A stretch of DNA of 64,000 nt from NCBI RefSeq assembly GCF_009917385.1, contig NZ_QWLJ01000006.1, forward strand, positions 1 through 64,000. Reading direction: 5' to 3'. The notes beneath the pieces are model-generated. The model was not told where the DNA came from and did no database searches. It saw only the letters and a program-made list of their open reading frames with translations. The DNA is from Roseburia sp. 1XD42-34. Its GTDB lineage: Bacteria > Bacillota > Bacilli > Bacillales > Amphibacillaceae. Below, in pieces: positions 1 to 14,849 of the stretch; position 1 is the first letter of the stretch; the number at the start of each line of letters is the position of its first letter. The translations under genes and the position numbers were made by a program.

Positions 1-13
1 AGGACTACCATTC

Positions 14-32
14 CCTTATTATAAGGTTTTTT
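14..32 (+). terminator. Weak terminator-like hairpin of an upstream gene
   Basis: A short stem (CCTTA/TAAGG, 3-nt loop) is followed by seven T residues. It probably ends a transcript entering from the left; glyA lies upstream of upp in B. subtilis, but no upstream gene is visible here. The stem is only 5 bp, so the call is weak. Confidence 0.4.
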
Positions 33-130
33 TATGGATTTTTGTAGTGAAAACTCCTATTATTCATAATTTTGGAATAATATACTTTCGCTTGACTTTG
101 AAATAAAAAGTTTATGCAACGCTAGTGGGA

Positions 131-380
131 AATTATAAAATTTTGCAGCTGTGGATAAACTTACTAAGTTACTTAGCCACGTCCGGCTCCAGCACCCAGC
201 AACTAGGCGACTTCCTACGATAAGTCATCATTGGTTCGTGGTTAAGAGGAAGGCCGACTAAAAACGGACTTGCCGCTCAGGCGTCGGCATACTCCTGTTG
301 CAGGAGCATGATTCCTAAAACTTTAGTTGCTTCGTTCCAGTCGCTACGTTGCTAAACGGGCGCTCTGCACCTTTGTTCGT
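131..380 (+). repeat. Family A dispersed structured repeat, copy 1
   Basis: First of six copies of a hairpin-rich intergenic repeat. It contains the A hallmarks in order: GTCCGGC / CCAGCAAC block, the CGATAAGTCATCAT block, a stem closed by GCCGAC and GTCGGC, the perfect hairpin CTCCTGttgCAGGAG, and the closing block GTCGCTACGTTGCT with GGGCGC. The early AGCAAC-GCGAC block is nearly complementary to the late GTCGCTACGTTGCT block, so the unit can fold as one large stem enclosing smaller hairpins. It lies between the end of an upstream transcript and the upp promoter. Edges are approximate. A DnaA-box-like TGTGGATAA occurs near 151. Confidence 0.85.
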
Positions 381-447
381 AGAAGCTACTCCGTATATGC
401 CAGGATTTCGCCGGGTTTCGCCAATAATGGAGAACTTTTAGCATAAC

Positions 448-476
448 TTGCATGTGAAGCCGATTTTGAGTACAAT
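448..476 (+). promoter_or_regulatory. Probable sigma-A promoter of upp
   Basis: TTGCAT (448-453) and TACAAT (471-476) are separated by exactly 17 nt and lie about 40 nt upstream of the upp start. The promoter lies downstream of the family A repeat, so the repeat is probably not in the upp mRNA. Confidence 0.6.
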
Positions 477-514
477 TTTAAGGATGCAACTAAACTAAAG
501 GAGTGAACGGCAAC

Positions 515-1144
515 ATGGGAAAGGTTTTCGTACTAGATCACCCGTTAATTCAGCATAAACTAACGTACATAAGAGATAAAAACACTGGTACAAAGGAGTT
601 TCGTGAGCTGGTGGATGAAGTTTCCATGCTGATGGCATTTGAAATTACACGAGATCTTCCGTTACAGGAAAAAACGATCGAAACACCAGTAATGGAAACA
701 AAAGCAAGTGTACTAGCTGGAAAAAAAATTGGTTTGGTGCCTATTCTTCGTGCAGGATTAGGTATGGTAGACGGAATGCTGGATTTAATCCCCGCAGCTA
801 AGGTTGGTCATGTAGGGCTTTATCGTGACCCCGAGACATTGAAACCTGTGGAATATTATATAAAATTACCTTCTGATATTCACGAACGTGAATTAATTGT
901 TATCGATCCAATGCTTGCAACGGGCGGCTCTGCAAATGATGCTATCCATTCATTAAAAAATAGAGGTGCAAAGCATGTTCGACTAATGTGTTTAATTGCT
1001 GCACCAGAAGGCGTAGAAGTCATTAAACAAGAGCATCCAGATGTAGATATTTATCTGGGAGCATTGGATGAGAAACTAGATGAAAAAGGATATATTATTC
1101 CAGGCCTAGGTGATGCAGGAGATCGTCTTTTCGGAACAAAATAA
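515..1144 (+). CDS. upp: Uracil phosphoribosyltransferase
   Basis: Converts uracil and PRPP to UMP in pyrimidine salvage; cytosolic. The 209-residue product has the family length and the PRPP-binding motif [10 protein letters not shown] at about residues 131-140. An in-frame GTG at 503 overlaps the ribosome-binding site (AAAGGAG, 497-503), so ATG 515 is chosen; it gives the usual MGKV-type start. The gene sits next to mnaA and upstream of the ATP synthase operon. upp also precedes atp in B. subtilis. No terminator separates it from mnaA. Confidence 0.97.
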   Translation: MGKVFVLDHPLIQHKLTYIRDKNTGTKEFRELVDEVSMLMAFEITRDLPLQEKTIETPVMETKASVLAGKKIGLVPILRAGLGMVDGMLDLIPAAKVGHVGLYRDPETLKPVEYYIKLPSDIHERELIVIDPMLATGGSANDAIHSLKNRGAKHVRLMCLIAAPEGVEVIKQEHPDVDIYLGALDEKLDEKGYIIPGLGDAGDRLFGTK

Positions 1145-1231
1145 AGGAAGAATGTGGATTAGAGATAGAAATTTGGTTTTTTTTTCGATACAATAGATGA
1201 AAAATGACATAAATTCTGGAGTGAAAATATC

Positions 1232-2350
1232 ATGACGTTGAAACGGATTAAAGTAATGACAATTTTTGGTACGCGGCCGGAAGCTATTAAAATGGCTCCC
1301 CTCGTCCTGGAATTAAATAAGCGTACGGAGGAATTTGAATCCATTGTCACTGTTACAGCACAGCATCGGGAAATGCTGGATCAAGTTCTGGAAATTTTTT
1401 CTATAACCCCTGATTACGACTTGAATATTATGAAAAAGCAACAAACGTTAGCGCAAATCACCACAAGAGCATTAGAGGGTTTAGATGAAGTAATGAAAAA
1501 AACGCAGCCAGATATGGTGCTTGTTCATGGGGATACGACGACAACGTTTGCAGCTTCTCTTGCAGCCTATTACAATCAAATTGCAGTAGGCCATGTGGAA
1601 GCAGGGCTAAGAACATGGAATAAGTACTCTCCATATCCAGAAGAAATGAATCGCCAATTGACTGGTGTCATGGCTGATTTACATTTTGCACCTACAGAAA
1701 AATCCCAGCAAAATTTAGTTCAGGAAAATAAACCGCTGGATCGTATTGCTGTTACTGGGAATACAGCAATTGACGCATTAAAAACAACGGTTGATCCTTC
1801 ATATAGCAGTCCTACTTTAGAACGTATAGGAGAAAAGCGTCTAGTTTTAATGACCGCACATCGAAGAGAGAACCTCGGTAATAACATGCAACAAATGTTT
1901 AGAGCCATTAAACGTTTAGTGGAAACGCATGCGGATATTCATGTTGTATATCCGGTTCATCTTAATCCTGTCGTTAAACAAGCTGCTGAAGAAATTTTAG
2001 GGAACGATGATCGAATTGATTTAATTGAACCATTAGGTGTGGTTGATTTCCACAATTTTGCTTCTCGCGCTTATTTAATTTTGACCGATTCTGGGGGAGT
2101 TCAAGAAGAAGCACCATCCCTTGGAGTTCCTGTGCTCGTTTTACGGGACACAACAGAACGTCCAGAAGGTATAGAGGCGGGAACATTGAAATTAGCTGGT
2201 ACAGATGAAGATAATATATATCAGTTGGCAAATGAGTTGCTAACAAACAAACAATCCTATGACAAAATGGCAAAAGCGTCCAATCCTTATGGAGATGGAC
2301 AAGCTTCACGTAGAATTGCAGATGTGATTGTTGATTATTTTCATAAATAA
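1232..2350 (+). CDS. mnaA: UDP-N-acetylglucosamine 2-epimerase (non-hydrolysing)
   Basis: Interconverts UDP-GlcNAc and UDP-ManNAc, supplying ManNAc for teichoic acid linkage units or other wall polymers. The 372-residue protein starts with the typical FGTRPEAIKMAPL segment, followed by HGDTTTTFAA and GHVEAGLRTW, and later by TDSGGVQEEAPSLGVPVL, all hallmarks of the WecB/MnaA family. GGAG lies about 10 nt before ATG 1232. It is followed by a clear terminator. TagO at 59563 would start the linkage unit that uses this sugar. Confidence 0.95.
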   Translation: MTLKRIKVMTIFGTRPEAIKMAPLVLELNKRTEEFESIVTVTAQHREMLDQVLEIFSITPDYDLNIMKKQQTLAQITTRALEGLDEVMKKTQPDMVLVHGDTTTTFAASLAAYYNQIAVGHVEAGLRTWNKYSPYPEEMNRQLTGVMADLHFAPTEKSQQNLVQENKPLDRIAVTGNTAIDALKTTVDPSYSSPTLERIGEKRLVLMTAHRRENLGNNMQQMFRAIKRLVETHADIHVVYPVHLNPVVKQAAEEILGNDDRIDLIEPLGVVDFHNFASRAYLILTDSGGVQEEAPSLGVPVLVLRDTTERPEGIEAGTLKLAGTDEDNIYQLANELLTNKQSYDKMAKASNPYGDGQASRRIADVIVDYFHK

Positions 2351-2366
2351 TCTATGTAAGAGTTGG

Positions 2367-2398
2367 GGTTGCTAGACTTATTTGGCAGCCTTTTTTTT
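2367..2398 (+). terminator. Rho-independent terminator after mnaA
   Basis: Stem GGTTGCTA/TGGCAGCC (8 bp with two G-T pairs), 8-nt loop, then eight T residues, 16 nt after the mnaA stop codon. Confidence 0.85.
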
Positions 2399-2447
2399 GT
2401 ATATTTTTCCTCTTCCTTCAAATCCTAAAGCCTAAGGAGAGGATAGT

Positions 2448-4658
2448 ATGCGTGTAAAGATATTTTTAATCAGCAGTATATTTGTTATGTTACTTACGAT
2501 AAGCAACATCAGTTTAGCAGAGCAATGGAACCATAATGATAGCAATCTGGAATCGATTATTGTTGAAGTAGACGGGGAACCAAAAGAAATTCAAGCTTTC
2601 TTAAAAAGCCATTACCCGACTATTGAAATAGTAGCTGTTTATACAACATTATTTAATGGTCTTGCACTCAAGGGTAACCCGGAGCAGTTACAACGAATGG
2701 AATCATTAGAATTTGTGAAAAATATTTATACTGTACAGCAATATGAAACGACAAACATGGATCGAAATAAATGGGACCAAAAGCATCAAAAGGCTGTTTT
2801 CCCGTTTGAATTAAATAACACTACCTATACTGGAAAGGGTGTCAAGGTTGGTGTTGTTGATACGGGAATGGATTATAATCATCCCGATTTACGCAAAAAT
2901 TATCGTTCTGGATATGATGTCGTTGATTTAGATAATGATCCCATGGAAACAAAACCAGAAGAAGGTAATGCGACGTTGCATGGCTCCCATGTGGCTGGTA
3001 TTATTGCTGCCAACGGAAAAATGAAAGGAGTAGCTCCTGACGCAGAATTATACGCTTATCGTGCGTTAGGTCCAGGAGGCAGTGGTACATCGATCCAAGT
3101 AATTGCTGCTATGGAGCAGGCGATAAAGGATGATGTAGATATTATCAACTTGTCTTTAGGCAATCAAGTTAATGGACCAGACTATCCAACAAGTTTAGCT
3201 GTGAATAAAGCAGCTGAATTAGGTGTTGCTGTTGTGATAGCCAATGGGAATGCGGGGCCAGACGGCTGGACAGTTGGGGCGCCTGCTACTGCTAATCAAG
3301 CGTTATCTGTTGGTGCTGCAAGTCACGAACAACAACTCCCTTATTTATATGCACGATGGGAGGATAAAAAAATTGCCATCACGGAAATGACCGGCTCTCC
3401 TCCATGGCAGCTTGATACGTTTTATCCCATTGCTTTTGCAAAGCAAACGAAAGATTTGAATGGAAAAATTGCGCTTTACCAACGAGATGATATTCCTTTT
3501 ATGGAAAAAGTACAGCAGGCGCAAGCTTCTGGTGCGAAAGCAGTCGTTATCGCCAATAATCAAGACCAACCTTTACAAGGAGATGTATCTGGGGAAAAAT
3601 CGCCTAAAATTCCAGTTGCCTCCATATCCCAAAAGGACGGGGAGTGGTTGCGAAAAAAGTTAAATAAAGAACAGCTGAGCTTAGAAACAAACTATGAAAG
3701 CAAAGCACCTTCGATTGCCAATTTTAGTTCAAGAGGTCCAGTTACGGTAAATTGGCATATTAAGCCGGATGTAGTTGCTCCTGGAACACAAATTATAAGC
3801 ACAGTCCCGGGCGGGTATCAAGCTTTACAAGGAACAAGTATGGCTGCTCCCCATGTAAGCGGTGTGGTGGCTCTAATGAAAGAAGCAAGACCTATGTGGA
3901 CCAATCAGCAAATATTTGGGGCCATTAAAACAACGGCGTTACGTATGGAAGCAGATCAAGAACCTTTGTCTCCGACCATCCAAGGTATGGGGCTTATTCG
4001 CCCAAAGGAAGCGATTGAAACAAAAACAATTATTGATGATCCGCAATTAACTTTTGGGCTGGTTAATTCTTATAGCGAAACCAAAACAGAACAAATCGTA
4101 ATTGAAAATAAAACAGATGAGCCTCAAACCTACTATTTTGATAAACCGTATAAACAGCCTGGAATAAGCTGGAACCTCCCACCTGCAATCACGGTAGCTC
4201 CTCATAGGAAACAGAAGCTGTCGCTTGAAGTAAAAATAACTTCTCCGCAAATCGAGGAGGGCGTGCACCAAGGCTGGATCACCATGCGACAAAAAGATAC
4301 AGCGTACTATATGCCGTATTTATTTGTTAATCAAGCAGCGGATAACCCAAAGGCAATGGGATTTGAATTTGTACTACAGCCTTTATCAACGGATACCTTT
4401 ACCTACCGTTTTTATATGACCGAACCAGCGGAAAAAGTGGAAGTCGATTTGTATCATCCAGATACACTTCTGTTTGACCGCCAATTGCTAGAACTTAAGG
4501 ATGTCAAGGCAGGAGTCAACGAAGGGGAAATGAATCGTCGGACAGTAGGTAAATCAGGGTATTATTATGCTGTTATTTCCGTAACGCTTCAAACTGGGGA
4601 TTTAGCGAGTTATGAAGCAATGATTTATGTACCACCTCAAGGTGTAAATGGGAACTGA
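2448..4658 (+). CDS. Secreted subtilisin-like serine protease (S8), Vpr-like
   Basis: Extracellular peptidase of 736 residues. Residues 1-24 form a signal peptide ending SLA|EQ. Residues ~35-100 resemble an I9 propeptide. The S8 catalytic triad is visible as D138 (VVDTG), H178 (HGSHVAG) and S464 (GTSMAAPHVSG). A PA-type insertion occupies about 310-400, between His and Ser, as in Vpr and lactocepin-type subtilases. The ~200-residue C-terminal region after the catalytic domain resembles a beta-sandwich extension. It is monocistronic, between mnaA and the atp operon; in B. subtilis no protease sits here. Its physiological substrate cannot be told from sequence. Confidence 0.93.
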   Translation: MRVKIFLISSIFVMLLTISNISLAEQWNHNDSNLESIIVEVDGEPKEIQAFLKSHYPTIEIVAVYTTLFNGLALKGNPEQLQRMESLEFVKNIYTVQQYETTNMDRNKWDQKHQKAVFPFELNNTTYTGKGVKVGVVDTGMDYNHPDLRKNYRSGYDVVDLDNDPMETKPEEGNATLHGSHVAGIIAANGKMKGVAPDAELYAYRALGPGGSGTSIQVIAAMEQAIKDDVDIINLSLGNQVNGPDYPTSLAVNKAAELGVAVVIANGNAGPDGWTVGAPATANQALSVGAASHEQQLPYLYARWEDKKIAITEMTGSPPWQLDTFYPIAFAKQTKDLNGKIALYQRDDIPFMEKVQQAQASGAKAVVIANNQDQPLQGDVSGEKSPKIPVASISQKDGEWLRKKLNKEQLSLETNYESKAPSIANFSSRGPVTVNWHIKPDVVAPGTQIISTVPGGYQALQGTSMAAPHVSGVVALMKEARPMWTNQQIFGAIKTTALRMEADQEPLSPTIQGMGLIRPKEAIETKTIIDDPQLTFGLVNSYSETKTEQIVIENKTDEPQTYYFDKPYKQPGISWNLPPAITVAPHRKQKLSLEVKITSPQIEEGVHQGWITMRQKDTAYYMPYLFVNQAADNPKAMGFEFVLQPLSTDTFTYRFYMTEPAEKVEVDLYHPDTLLFDRQLLELKDVKAGVNEGEMNRRTVGKSGYYYAVISVTLQTGDLASYEAMIYVPPQGVNGN

Positions 4659-4725
4659 CTATTATTTCCTTTTGTTCACAAATTTGTCACGTCTTAGACA
4701 CGAAAAATACACTATACTAGTGAGT

Positions 4726-4758
4726 AGGATTTTTTGTTCCGTAAAGACAAAAAATCCT
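4726..4758. other. Perfect 12-bp inverted repeat downstream of the protease gene
   Basis: AGGATTTTTTGT (4726-4737) and ACAAAAAATCCT (4747-4758) are perfectly complementary with a 9-nt loop. There is no T-run after the second arm, although T's lie inside the first arm. On the opposite strand the geometry is equivalent. It may act as a weak terminator for the protease transcript or as an operator. Confidence 0.5.
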
Positions 4759-4811
4759 AAAATTTACCATTTATAATTATCCTAAAACATGCAATTTAAG
4801 CTTGAAATCAA

Positions 4812-4840
4812 TTGACATTAAGGGGTCGCTCATGTACACT
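4812..4840 (+). promoter_or_regulatory. Probable sigma-A promoter of the atp operon
   Basis: TTGACA (4812-4817) and TACACT (4835-4840) are separated by 17 nt, the best -35/-10 match in the 420-bp gap before atpI. It would give a leader of about 230 nt that includes the inverted repeat at 4927-4966. Confidence 0.6.
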
Positions 4841-4926
4841 TGCTAAGTGTGGAATGGTAGCAGTTTCATAACATTTATTGCGTTTAATTTATGGCTATCA
4901 TTCACCTGTTCATTTGTTCACATAAA

Positions 4927-4966
4927 CTTCATAGTATAGGAAGAAAAATTATAGTATACTATGAAG
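4927..4966 (+). promoter_or_regulatory. Inverted repeat in the atp operon leader
   Basis: CTTCATAGTATA (4927-4938) and TATACTATGAAG (4955-4966) are perfectly complementary with a 16-nt loop; seven T's follow about 8 nt later (4974-4980). Placed in the leader between promoter and atpI, it could be an attenuator-like hairpin or an operator dyad. No known motif was recognised. Confidence 0.5.
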
Positions 4967-5077
4967 ATGGATCTTTTTTTACATACGAATTCCTTAAATT
5001 TGAGCGTAAAGCTGTTTCTATGTAAGCATAGCGTTTTACGAATGTACATGCTGTAATAGGCAAGGGAAGAGGGAATT

Positions 5078-6195
<1,118 letters not shown>

Positions 6196-6243
6196 ATAAA
6201 AACATAAAGAATATAAGGTTTATAATAAAAGGAGGAAATATGA

Positions 6244-6456
<213 letters not shown>

Positions 6457-6569
6457 ACTTTCATAATTTAAGATGGCGAGGATTAGTTTAACAGTCTTCG
6501 CCATTCCTTTATGGGATTTATTAACGAAATAGTTTGAAGATGTTACCGATCACGAAAGGAGTGAAATTA

Positions 6570-7097
6570 GTGTATTCATACATCGATGTATTAACAGTAG
6601 GTGCCGGTGTTGGGGGCTTAAGAGTAGTCGATATGGCAGTTCAATTATTCTTTTTCCTTCTTTTACTATTCTTAGTAAAGAAATTTGCCTGGGGCCCTGT
6701 CATGAATATGATGCAAAAGCGTGAAGAATATGTAGCCAATGAGATAGAAGCAGCTGAAAAGAGCCGCCTGGATGCGGAAAAAGCTTCTAAAGAAGCTCAT
6801 GAACGCTTAAAGCAAACGAAGCAGGAAGCGCAAAAAATTATTGAGGATGCCAAAGAAGCAGGGCAAAAACAAGAGCAAGAAATAATTAGAATAGCCCGCG
6901 ATGAAGCTAATCGGCTCAAAGAGTCTGCACAAGCTGACATCCAAAACGAAAAAGAGAAAGCATTACAAGCATTACAAGATAAAGTTGCTTCATTATCTGT
7001 ATTGATTGCAACCAAAGTGATTGAAAAAGAGATTGATGAGAAAGATCAAGAGAAACTTATTCATGAATACATTAAAGAGGTAGGAGAAGAGCTATGA
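6570..7097 (+). CDS. atpF: F1Fo ATP synthase subunit b
   Basis: Peripheral stalk subunit: N-terminal membrane anchor (LFFFLLLLFLVKKFAWGPV) followed by a long charged coiled coil. An upstream in-frame ATG exists at 6534 (12 codons earlier), but AAAGGAG (6556-6562) is placed for GTG 6570, giving 175 residues, the usual length. The stop overlaps the atpH start (ATGA), indicating coupled translation. Confidence 0.95.
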   Translation: MYSYIDVLTVGAGVGGLRVVDMAVQLFFFLLLLFLVKKFAWGPVMNMMQKREEYVANEIEAAEKSRLDAEKASKEAHERLKQTKQEAQKIIEDAKEAGQKQEQEIIRIARDEANRLKESAQADIQNEKEKALQALQDKVASLSVLIATKVIEKEIDEKDQEKLIHEYIKEVGEEL

Positions 7098-7639
7098 GTC
7101 ATGAAACGGTAGCAAAGCGTTATGCGGATGCTCTTTTCCAGCTTGGTCAAGAAAATGGAACACTTGATGTACTAGCTCAAGAAATGAAAGTAGTAAAAAA
7201 AGTGTTTCAAGATAATAAAAATCTTTATACATTCCTCGTGCATCCCCGTGTAAGTAATGCGAAGAAGCAACAATTTTTGCAAGATGTGTTTCAACAGGCG
7301 CAAAAGGAAGTAATGAATACTTTACAGTTACTAGCCCAGCGTCATCGGATTGAATTACTTCCGGCAATTGTTGATCATTTTATCCAGTTAGTAAATGATG
7401 CGAAGGGAATTGCAGCTGCAACCGTATATTCTGTTCGAGCATTGTCAGAGGAGGAGTGCCGACAATTGGAGCTTAGCTTTGCAAAGCGATTTGCTAAAAG
7501 AGCGATTGAACTAAACAACGTTGTCGATCCTTCATTAATTGGCGGTATGAAAATCCGTGTTGGAAATACGATTTATGACGGCTCCGTTAGTGGCATGCTA
7601 AAACGAATAGAGCGAAACATTGTGTCTGCAAACAAATGA
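7094..7639 (+). CDS. atpH: F1Fo ATP synthase subunit delta
   Basis: Links the F1 head to the peripheral stalk. 181 residues with the AtpH signature: N-terminal AKRYADALF and C-terminal DPSLIGGMKIRVGNTIYDGSV. ATG 7094 overlaps the atpF stop by 4 nt; AGGAGAAG precedes it within atpF. Confidence 0.96.
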   Translation: MSHETVAKRYADALFQLGQENGTLDVLAQEMKVVKKVFQDNKNLYTFLVHPRVSNAKKQQFLQDVFQQAQKEVMNTLQLLAQRHRIELLPAIVDHFIQLVNDAKGIAAATVYSVRALSEEECRQLELSFAKRFAKRAIELNNVVDPSLIGGMKIRVGNTIYDGSVSGMLKRIERNIVSANK

Positions 7640-7651
7640 AGATAGGGGTGA

Positions 7652-9169
<1,518 letters not shown>

Positions 9170-9209
9170 GGTATCATAGCGCGTAACCTTTTATGAGAAA
9201 GGGCGGTGA

Positions 9210-10085
<876 letters not shown>

Positions 10086-10097
10086 CTTCTTCGATGA

Positions 10098-11537
<1,440 letters not shown>

Positions 11538-11539
11538 GA

Positions 11540-11620
11540 GACATGAAAGGAATCAGATAATCAACCTTGATCATTTGGAACGGTTAATGAATGCAATGAT
11601 TCATTGACCGCCTTCATGTC
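11540..11620 (+). promoter_or_regulatory. Branched RNA structure in the atpD-atpC spacer
   Basis: GACATGAAAGG (11540-11550) pairs with CCTTCATGTC (11611-11620) with one bulge, enclosing a 12-bp hairpin CGGTTAATGAAT/ATTCATTGACCG (11581-11592 with 11599-11610, one G-T pair, 6-nt loop). The whole atpD-atpC gap therefore folds into a closed structure ending just before the atpC ribosome-binding site. There is no T-run, so it is not a terminator. It may be an RNA processing or stability element that sets the epsilon:beta ratio; the role is inference. Confidence 0.7.
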
Positions 11621-11627
11621 AAGCTAA

Positions 11628-12035
<408 letters not shown>

Positions 12036-12042
12036 ACAAAAA

Positions 12043-12076
12043 ATCTCTTATAACAAATAGTTATAGGAGATTTTTT
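12043..12076 (+). terminator. Rho-independent terminator of the atp operon
   Basis: Stem ATCTCTTATAAC/GTTATAGGAGAT, short loop, and a T-run to 12076; A's before and T's after also allow function from the other strand. Confidence 0.9.
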
Positions 12077-12534
12077 GGGTTAGGTAAATGATCATATTCT
12101 CTAGCTGTGGATAAATGGTTGTAAAAGTGACACATGTCTCTAGTTTTAGCGTTCAAGTAGTAGTAATTCTCAAATTTCTTCCTGTGGCAAGATATCATCG
12201 GCTCAAATCTAAAGGCAGGTTGCAGAGTGTCCGATGAAATCCACTATGAATCTCAGTTTATTCGTTTTTGAAAAATAGGAGGAATGCTCATTTATGGTTC
12301 AACTTAATATGTTAAATTCAACGGCTTATGCTTGGTGTTAAATGGAAAGTAGCCGAAGTTACAAGGAATTTACTCAAAGTTCATAATTAATTTGCACCGA
12401 CGTCTGTCAAGTGGACACGATAATTTCTTCACATTTTACCAACATATAAAGGGTAGTTCAGCAAGATCATTACTTTAATTTTCTTCAAATCATCCGTTTT
12501 TATGTTCGAATAGAACAAATTCCCTTTTGTTCAG

Positions 12535-12785
12535 AGATAAGAAAGTATAAAAATTTTGGCTTTGGGATACCGTTATAACGGAATAGCCACTTCCGGGGCA
12601 TGAGCCAGCAACGAGGGGACTTCACGAATCGTCGTACGATAAGTCATCATCGGTTGTAGCTAAGAGGAAGGCTGACTTAAAACGGGCTTGCTGCCCGAGG
12701 TCGGCATACTCCTGTTGCAGGAGCATGATTCCTAAACCTTTAGTTGCTTCGTTGCTAACCGGGCTCCCTGCGCCTTTGTTCGTAT
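12535..12785 (+). repeat. Family A dispersed structured repeat, copy 2
   Basis: Begins AGATAAGAAAGTAT like copies 3 and 5. It has AGCAACGAGGCGAC, the CGATAAGTCATCATCGG hairpin, a GCTGAC...GTCGGC stem with an inner CGGGC/GCCCG pair, and the CTCCTGttgCAGGAG hairpin. The late block is shortened: the GTCGCTAC part is missing before GTTGCTAACCGGG. Ends in GCGCCTTTGTTC. Confidence 0.85.
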
Positions 12786-12954
12786 ATAAAGAAAAAAATT
12801 TTTCCAGCGAAACTTTACAAGGATTTTGTAGTACTTTTAGTGTTTAATGATGAGACTTAATAAGCTTAATAGGGAATTAAGCGGATCCTCTCCATATAAT
12901 GCAAACTACAATAGTAACTTTGACAATGGAAATTTATCCCTTAATAATGACCGT

Positions 12955-13120
12955 ATATCCCGTATGTAAGGTGGTGTAAGACTCCCACTTTAGGAGTTGA
13001 ATCACTTGTAAAAATACCAGCACCTAAATGTCCTATTTGGTAATTGGGTTTTAGGTCATACCAACACGATACTAACAATCATTGGAGGATAAATGCCCCC
13101 CAATCGAGGATTTACTTTAT
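12955..13120 (+). repeat. Family B mobile-looking structured repeat, copy 1
   Basis: Starts TATATCCCG and ends ACTTTAT. It carries GGTGGTGTAAGACTCCCACTT, the CACCTAAATG...TTTTAGGTC hairpin, CATACCAACACGATACTAAC, and a final hairpin with arms around CATTGG and CCAATCG. It lies about 170 bp after A copy 2, between atpC and ywzB. Confidence 0.85.
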
Positions 13121-13742
13121 GCTTTTTGAAGTCTTTTTAAACTAAGCCAATTATATGTCTTAGGAAATGTCGATATTTCCCGGGAAATGTAGAAGAGCTG
13201 TCTTCTATATGAAGAAAGAGTTAGCCAGCGATAAATTTATTTCAGAGGCAGAGGAAATAAAGCCTTACCTTCTACTTCAGCTAGTGTATATTAATGTAAG
13301 ATGGCCCATTTGTAAGCAACATGTCAGCTTGTATTCAAACTTTAGATGACATAATCTTGTGTGAGAATCAGTCGAATATGAAAAAATACAGATGAAAGTT
13401 TTACTTTAATTCACCACTCCGTTTTTGTCTGAAGTACTGTACTTTGTAGTTAAGAATGCACAGTTTTTTGTAATTGAGGAGCGAATAGTTTTCCATACCC
13501 CTTCTTATGGATTGACTTTTTTTCTTTTCCATGGCAAAGTATCTATTAGTGCTATTCAAAAAATTACTGAATCAGATGGATATCTGCTTGAATAGCAGTG
13601 AAGAGATGTTTGATGCTGTTAAAGGCAATGGAAATGTGTGGAAGTAAACGGTTGCTCAGCAAGGAAGGAAACGCTGTGTCGCTGTTGCTGTTAATGTACT
13701 TTTTGAATATCTTTTTTATAGCAATTTATAAAGGTGGTTCTT

Positions 13743-13973
13743 ATGTTTTCACTAGGCCAACAGGCAATAATTAGTCTGATCTCACATCTTTTATTTATAT
13801 ACTTGACTTGGAGATTGATGATGACCATTAACTTTGAGCCAATCATCAAAAAAGGAAGAGCGAAAGAAGCGCAAATATTAATTTTGTTTTTAACCATTGT
13901 GATTGGAACAGGTGTCAGCCGCTTCTTTTTGGAAGTGCTACAGTGGTCCAGAGATTTAAATCATTTATTTTGA
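13743..13973 (+). CDS. ywzB: DUF1146 membrane protein, YwzB-like
   Basis: 76-residue integral membrane protein with two hydrophobic segments and the family block LTWRLMMTINFEPIIKKGR. The DUF1146/YwzB family lies between atpC and ywmB/murA in Bacillaceae, as here; its function is unknown. GTG 13734 sits on the ribosome-binding site AAAGGTGG (13730-13737), so ATG 13743 is the likely start. Confidence 0.85.
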   Translation: MFSLGQQAIISLISHLLFIYLTWRLMMTINFEPIIKKGRAKEAQILILFLTIVIGTGVSRFFLEVLQWSRDLNHLF

Positions 13974-14095
13974 TTTCCTGATCTGAATACTTGTATATTG
14001 GGGAATAAAAAGACTGTCAGCATTTGTATGGTATGCTTTTGTATCTCCCAGTTCATACTATTATTAAGAAATAGTTGGATATGGGGGATTTTATT

Positions 14096-14815
14096 GTGAA
14101 AAAGTCTATTATTCTAGCAATTTTATGTATGTTTGTAGCAAATAATATTGGAATGGATCCAAGGGAAGAAAGCAGAGATGAACTGATGGATCTATCTCAG
14201 TTTATGGTGACTGAGAATGCGCCAATACAAGAATGGCAAACAACATGGAAAGAATCAATTTCTCCTGAAAGAAAAGATGCATTAGTGAAAATGTTGAGTC
14301 GTAAATACGAAAAAAGTGTGACCAAAGACAAGAAGAAGGTTAAAATTTCTTTTACAAACCGCCATATATCTAAGGGAATAAACGTATTATTTAATGTGGT
14401 CATTCCGCGTCACGAAAATGCTTCTGCAGAATTTATTGCCGTAATAAGCGGGAATGGTTGGAATTCCAATACGGAAGAAAATTATACTCGCATAAACCAA
14501 AGTTTTATGAACAAGTATTTCACAAATTCTGTAAGGAGATTTGCTTGTCTGACGACTAGAGGAAATGATATAATTAATGGTGATTATTTTTTAACCAAAT
14601 TGACAAATTATTTTCAAGTAGAACAAATACAGACACAATTCGATACAGTAGAACAATCAACACATAAAAAAATTATTTACGGGTATACACCATTATGGAA
14701 ACAACATATTTCCATCGAAGATGCACCTATGAATATACAAATTGCAGTCGAAGAAAACGGATCGGACAATCCTACATACATGATAGGAACACCTATCCTA
14801 ATAAATGAATATTAA
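14096..14815 (+). CDS. ywmB: YwmB family (TATA-box-binding-like fold) protein, exported
   Basis: 239-residue protein with an N-terminal hydrophobic segment (KKSIILAILCMFVANNIG) that looks like a signal or anchor. The position upstream of murA and the ITRxxISKGINVLF-type and YGYTPLW-type segments match the YwmB family, whose role is unknown. GTG 14096 is preferred because GGGGGAT at 14083-14089 is well spaced; a TTG 7 codons upstream overlaps that site. Confidence 0.8.
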   Translation: MKKSIILAILCMFVANNIGMDPREESRDELMDLSQFMVTENAPIQEWQTTWKESISPERKDALVKMLSRKYEKSVTKDKKKVKISFTNRHISKGINVLFNVVIPRHENASAEFIAVISGNGWNSNTEENYTRINQSFMNKYFTNSVRRFACLTTRGNDIINGDYFLTKLTNYFQVEQIQTQFDTVEQSTHKKIIYGYTPLWKQHISIEDAPMNIQIAVEENGSDNPTYMIGTPILINEY

Positions 14816-14849
14816 TATAGTGAAATTGGATCTGAAGGAGATTTGAAAT

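Larger units (their letters stand above)
12077..13742. other. 1.67-kb region without a recognisable gene
   Basis: Contains a family A repeat (12535-12785) and a family B repeat (12955-13120). A 60-codon open frame at 13167-13349 matches nothing I recognise and has no good ribosome-binding site. GCTATTCAA and TTGAATAGC near 13551-13595 form a 9-bp inverted repeat. The gap between atpC and ywzB is short in B. subtilis, so this stretch looks like an accumulation site for repeats and decayed sequence. Confidence 0.6.

Noticed and set aside
131..180. TGTGGATAA, a DnaA-box match, in family A copies 1 and 5 and near 12108
   Set aside because: Other A copies have GGGGATAAC, AGGATAAC or GGGATAC at the same place, so the box is not conserved in the family and is likely chance. 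No cluster suggests an origin.
13167..13349. 60-codon ORF between family B copy 1 and ywzB
   Set aside because: No ribosome-binding site, no recognisable domain, and it lies in repeat-rich non-coding sequence.
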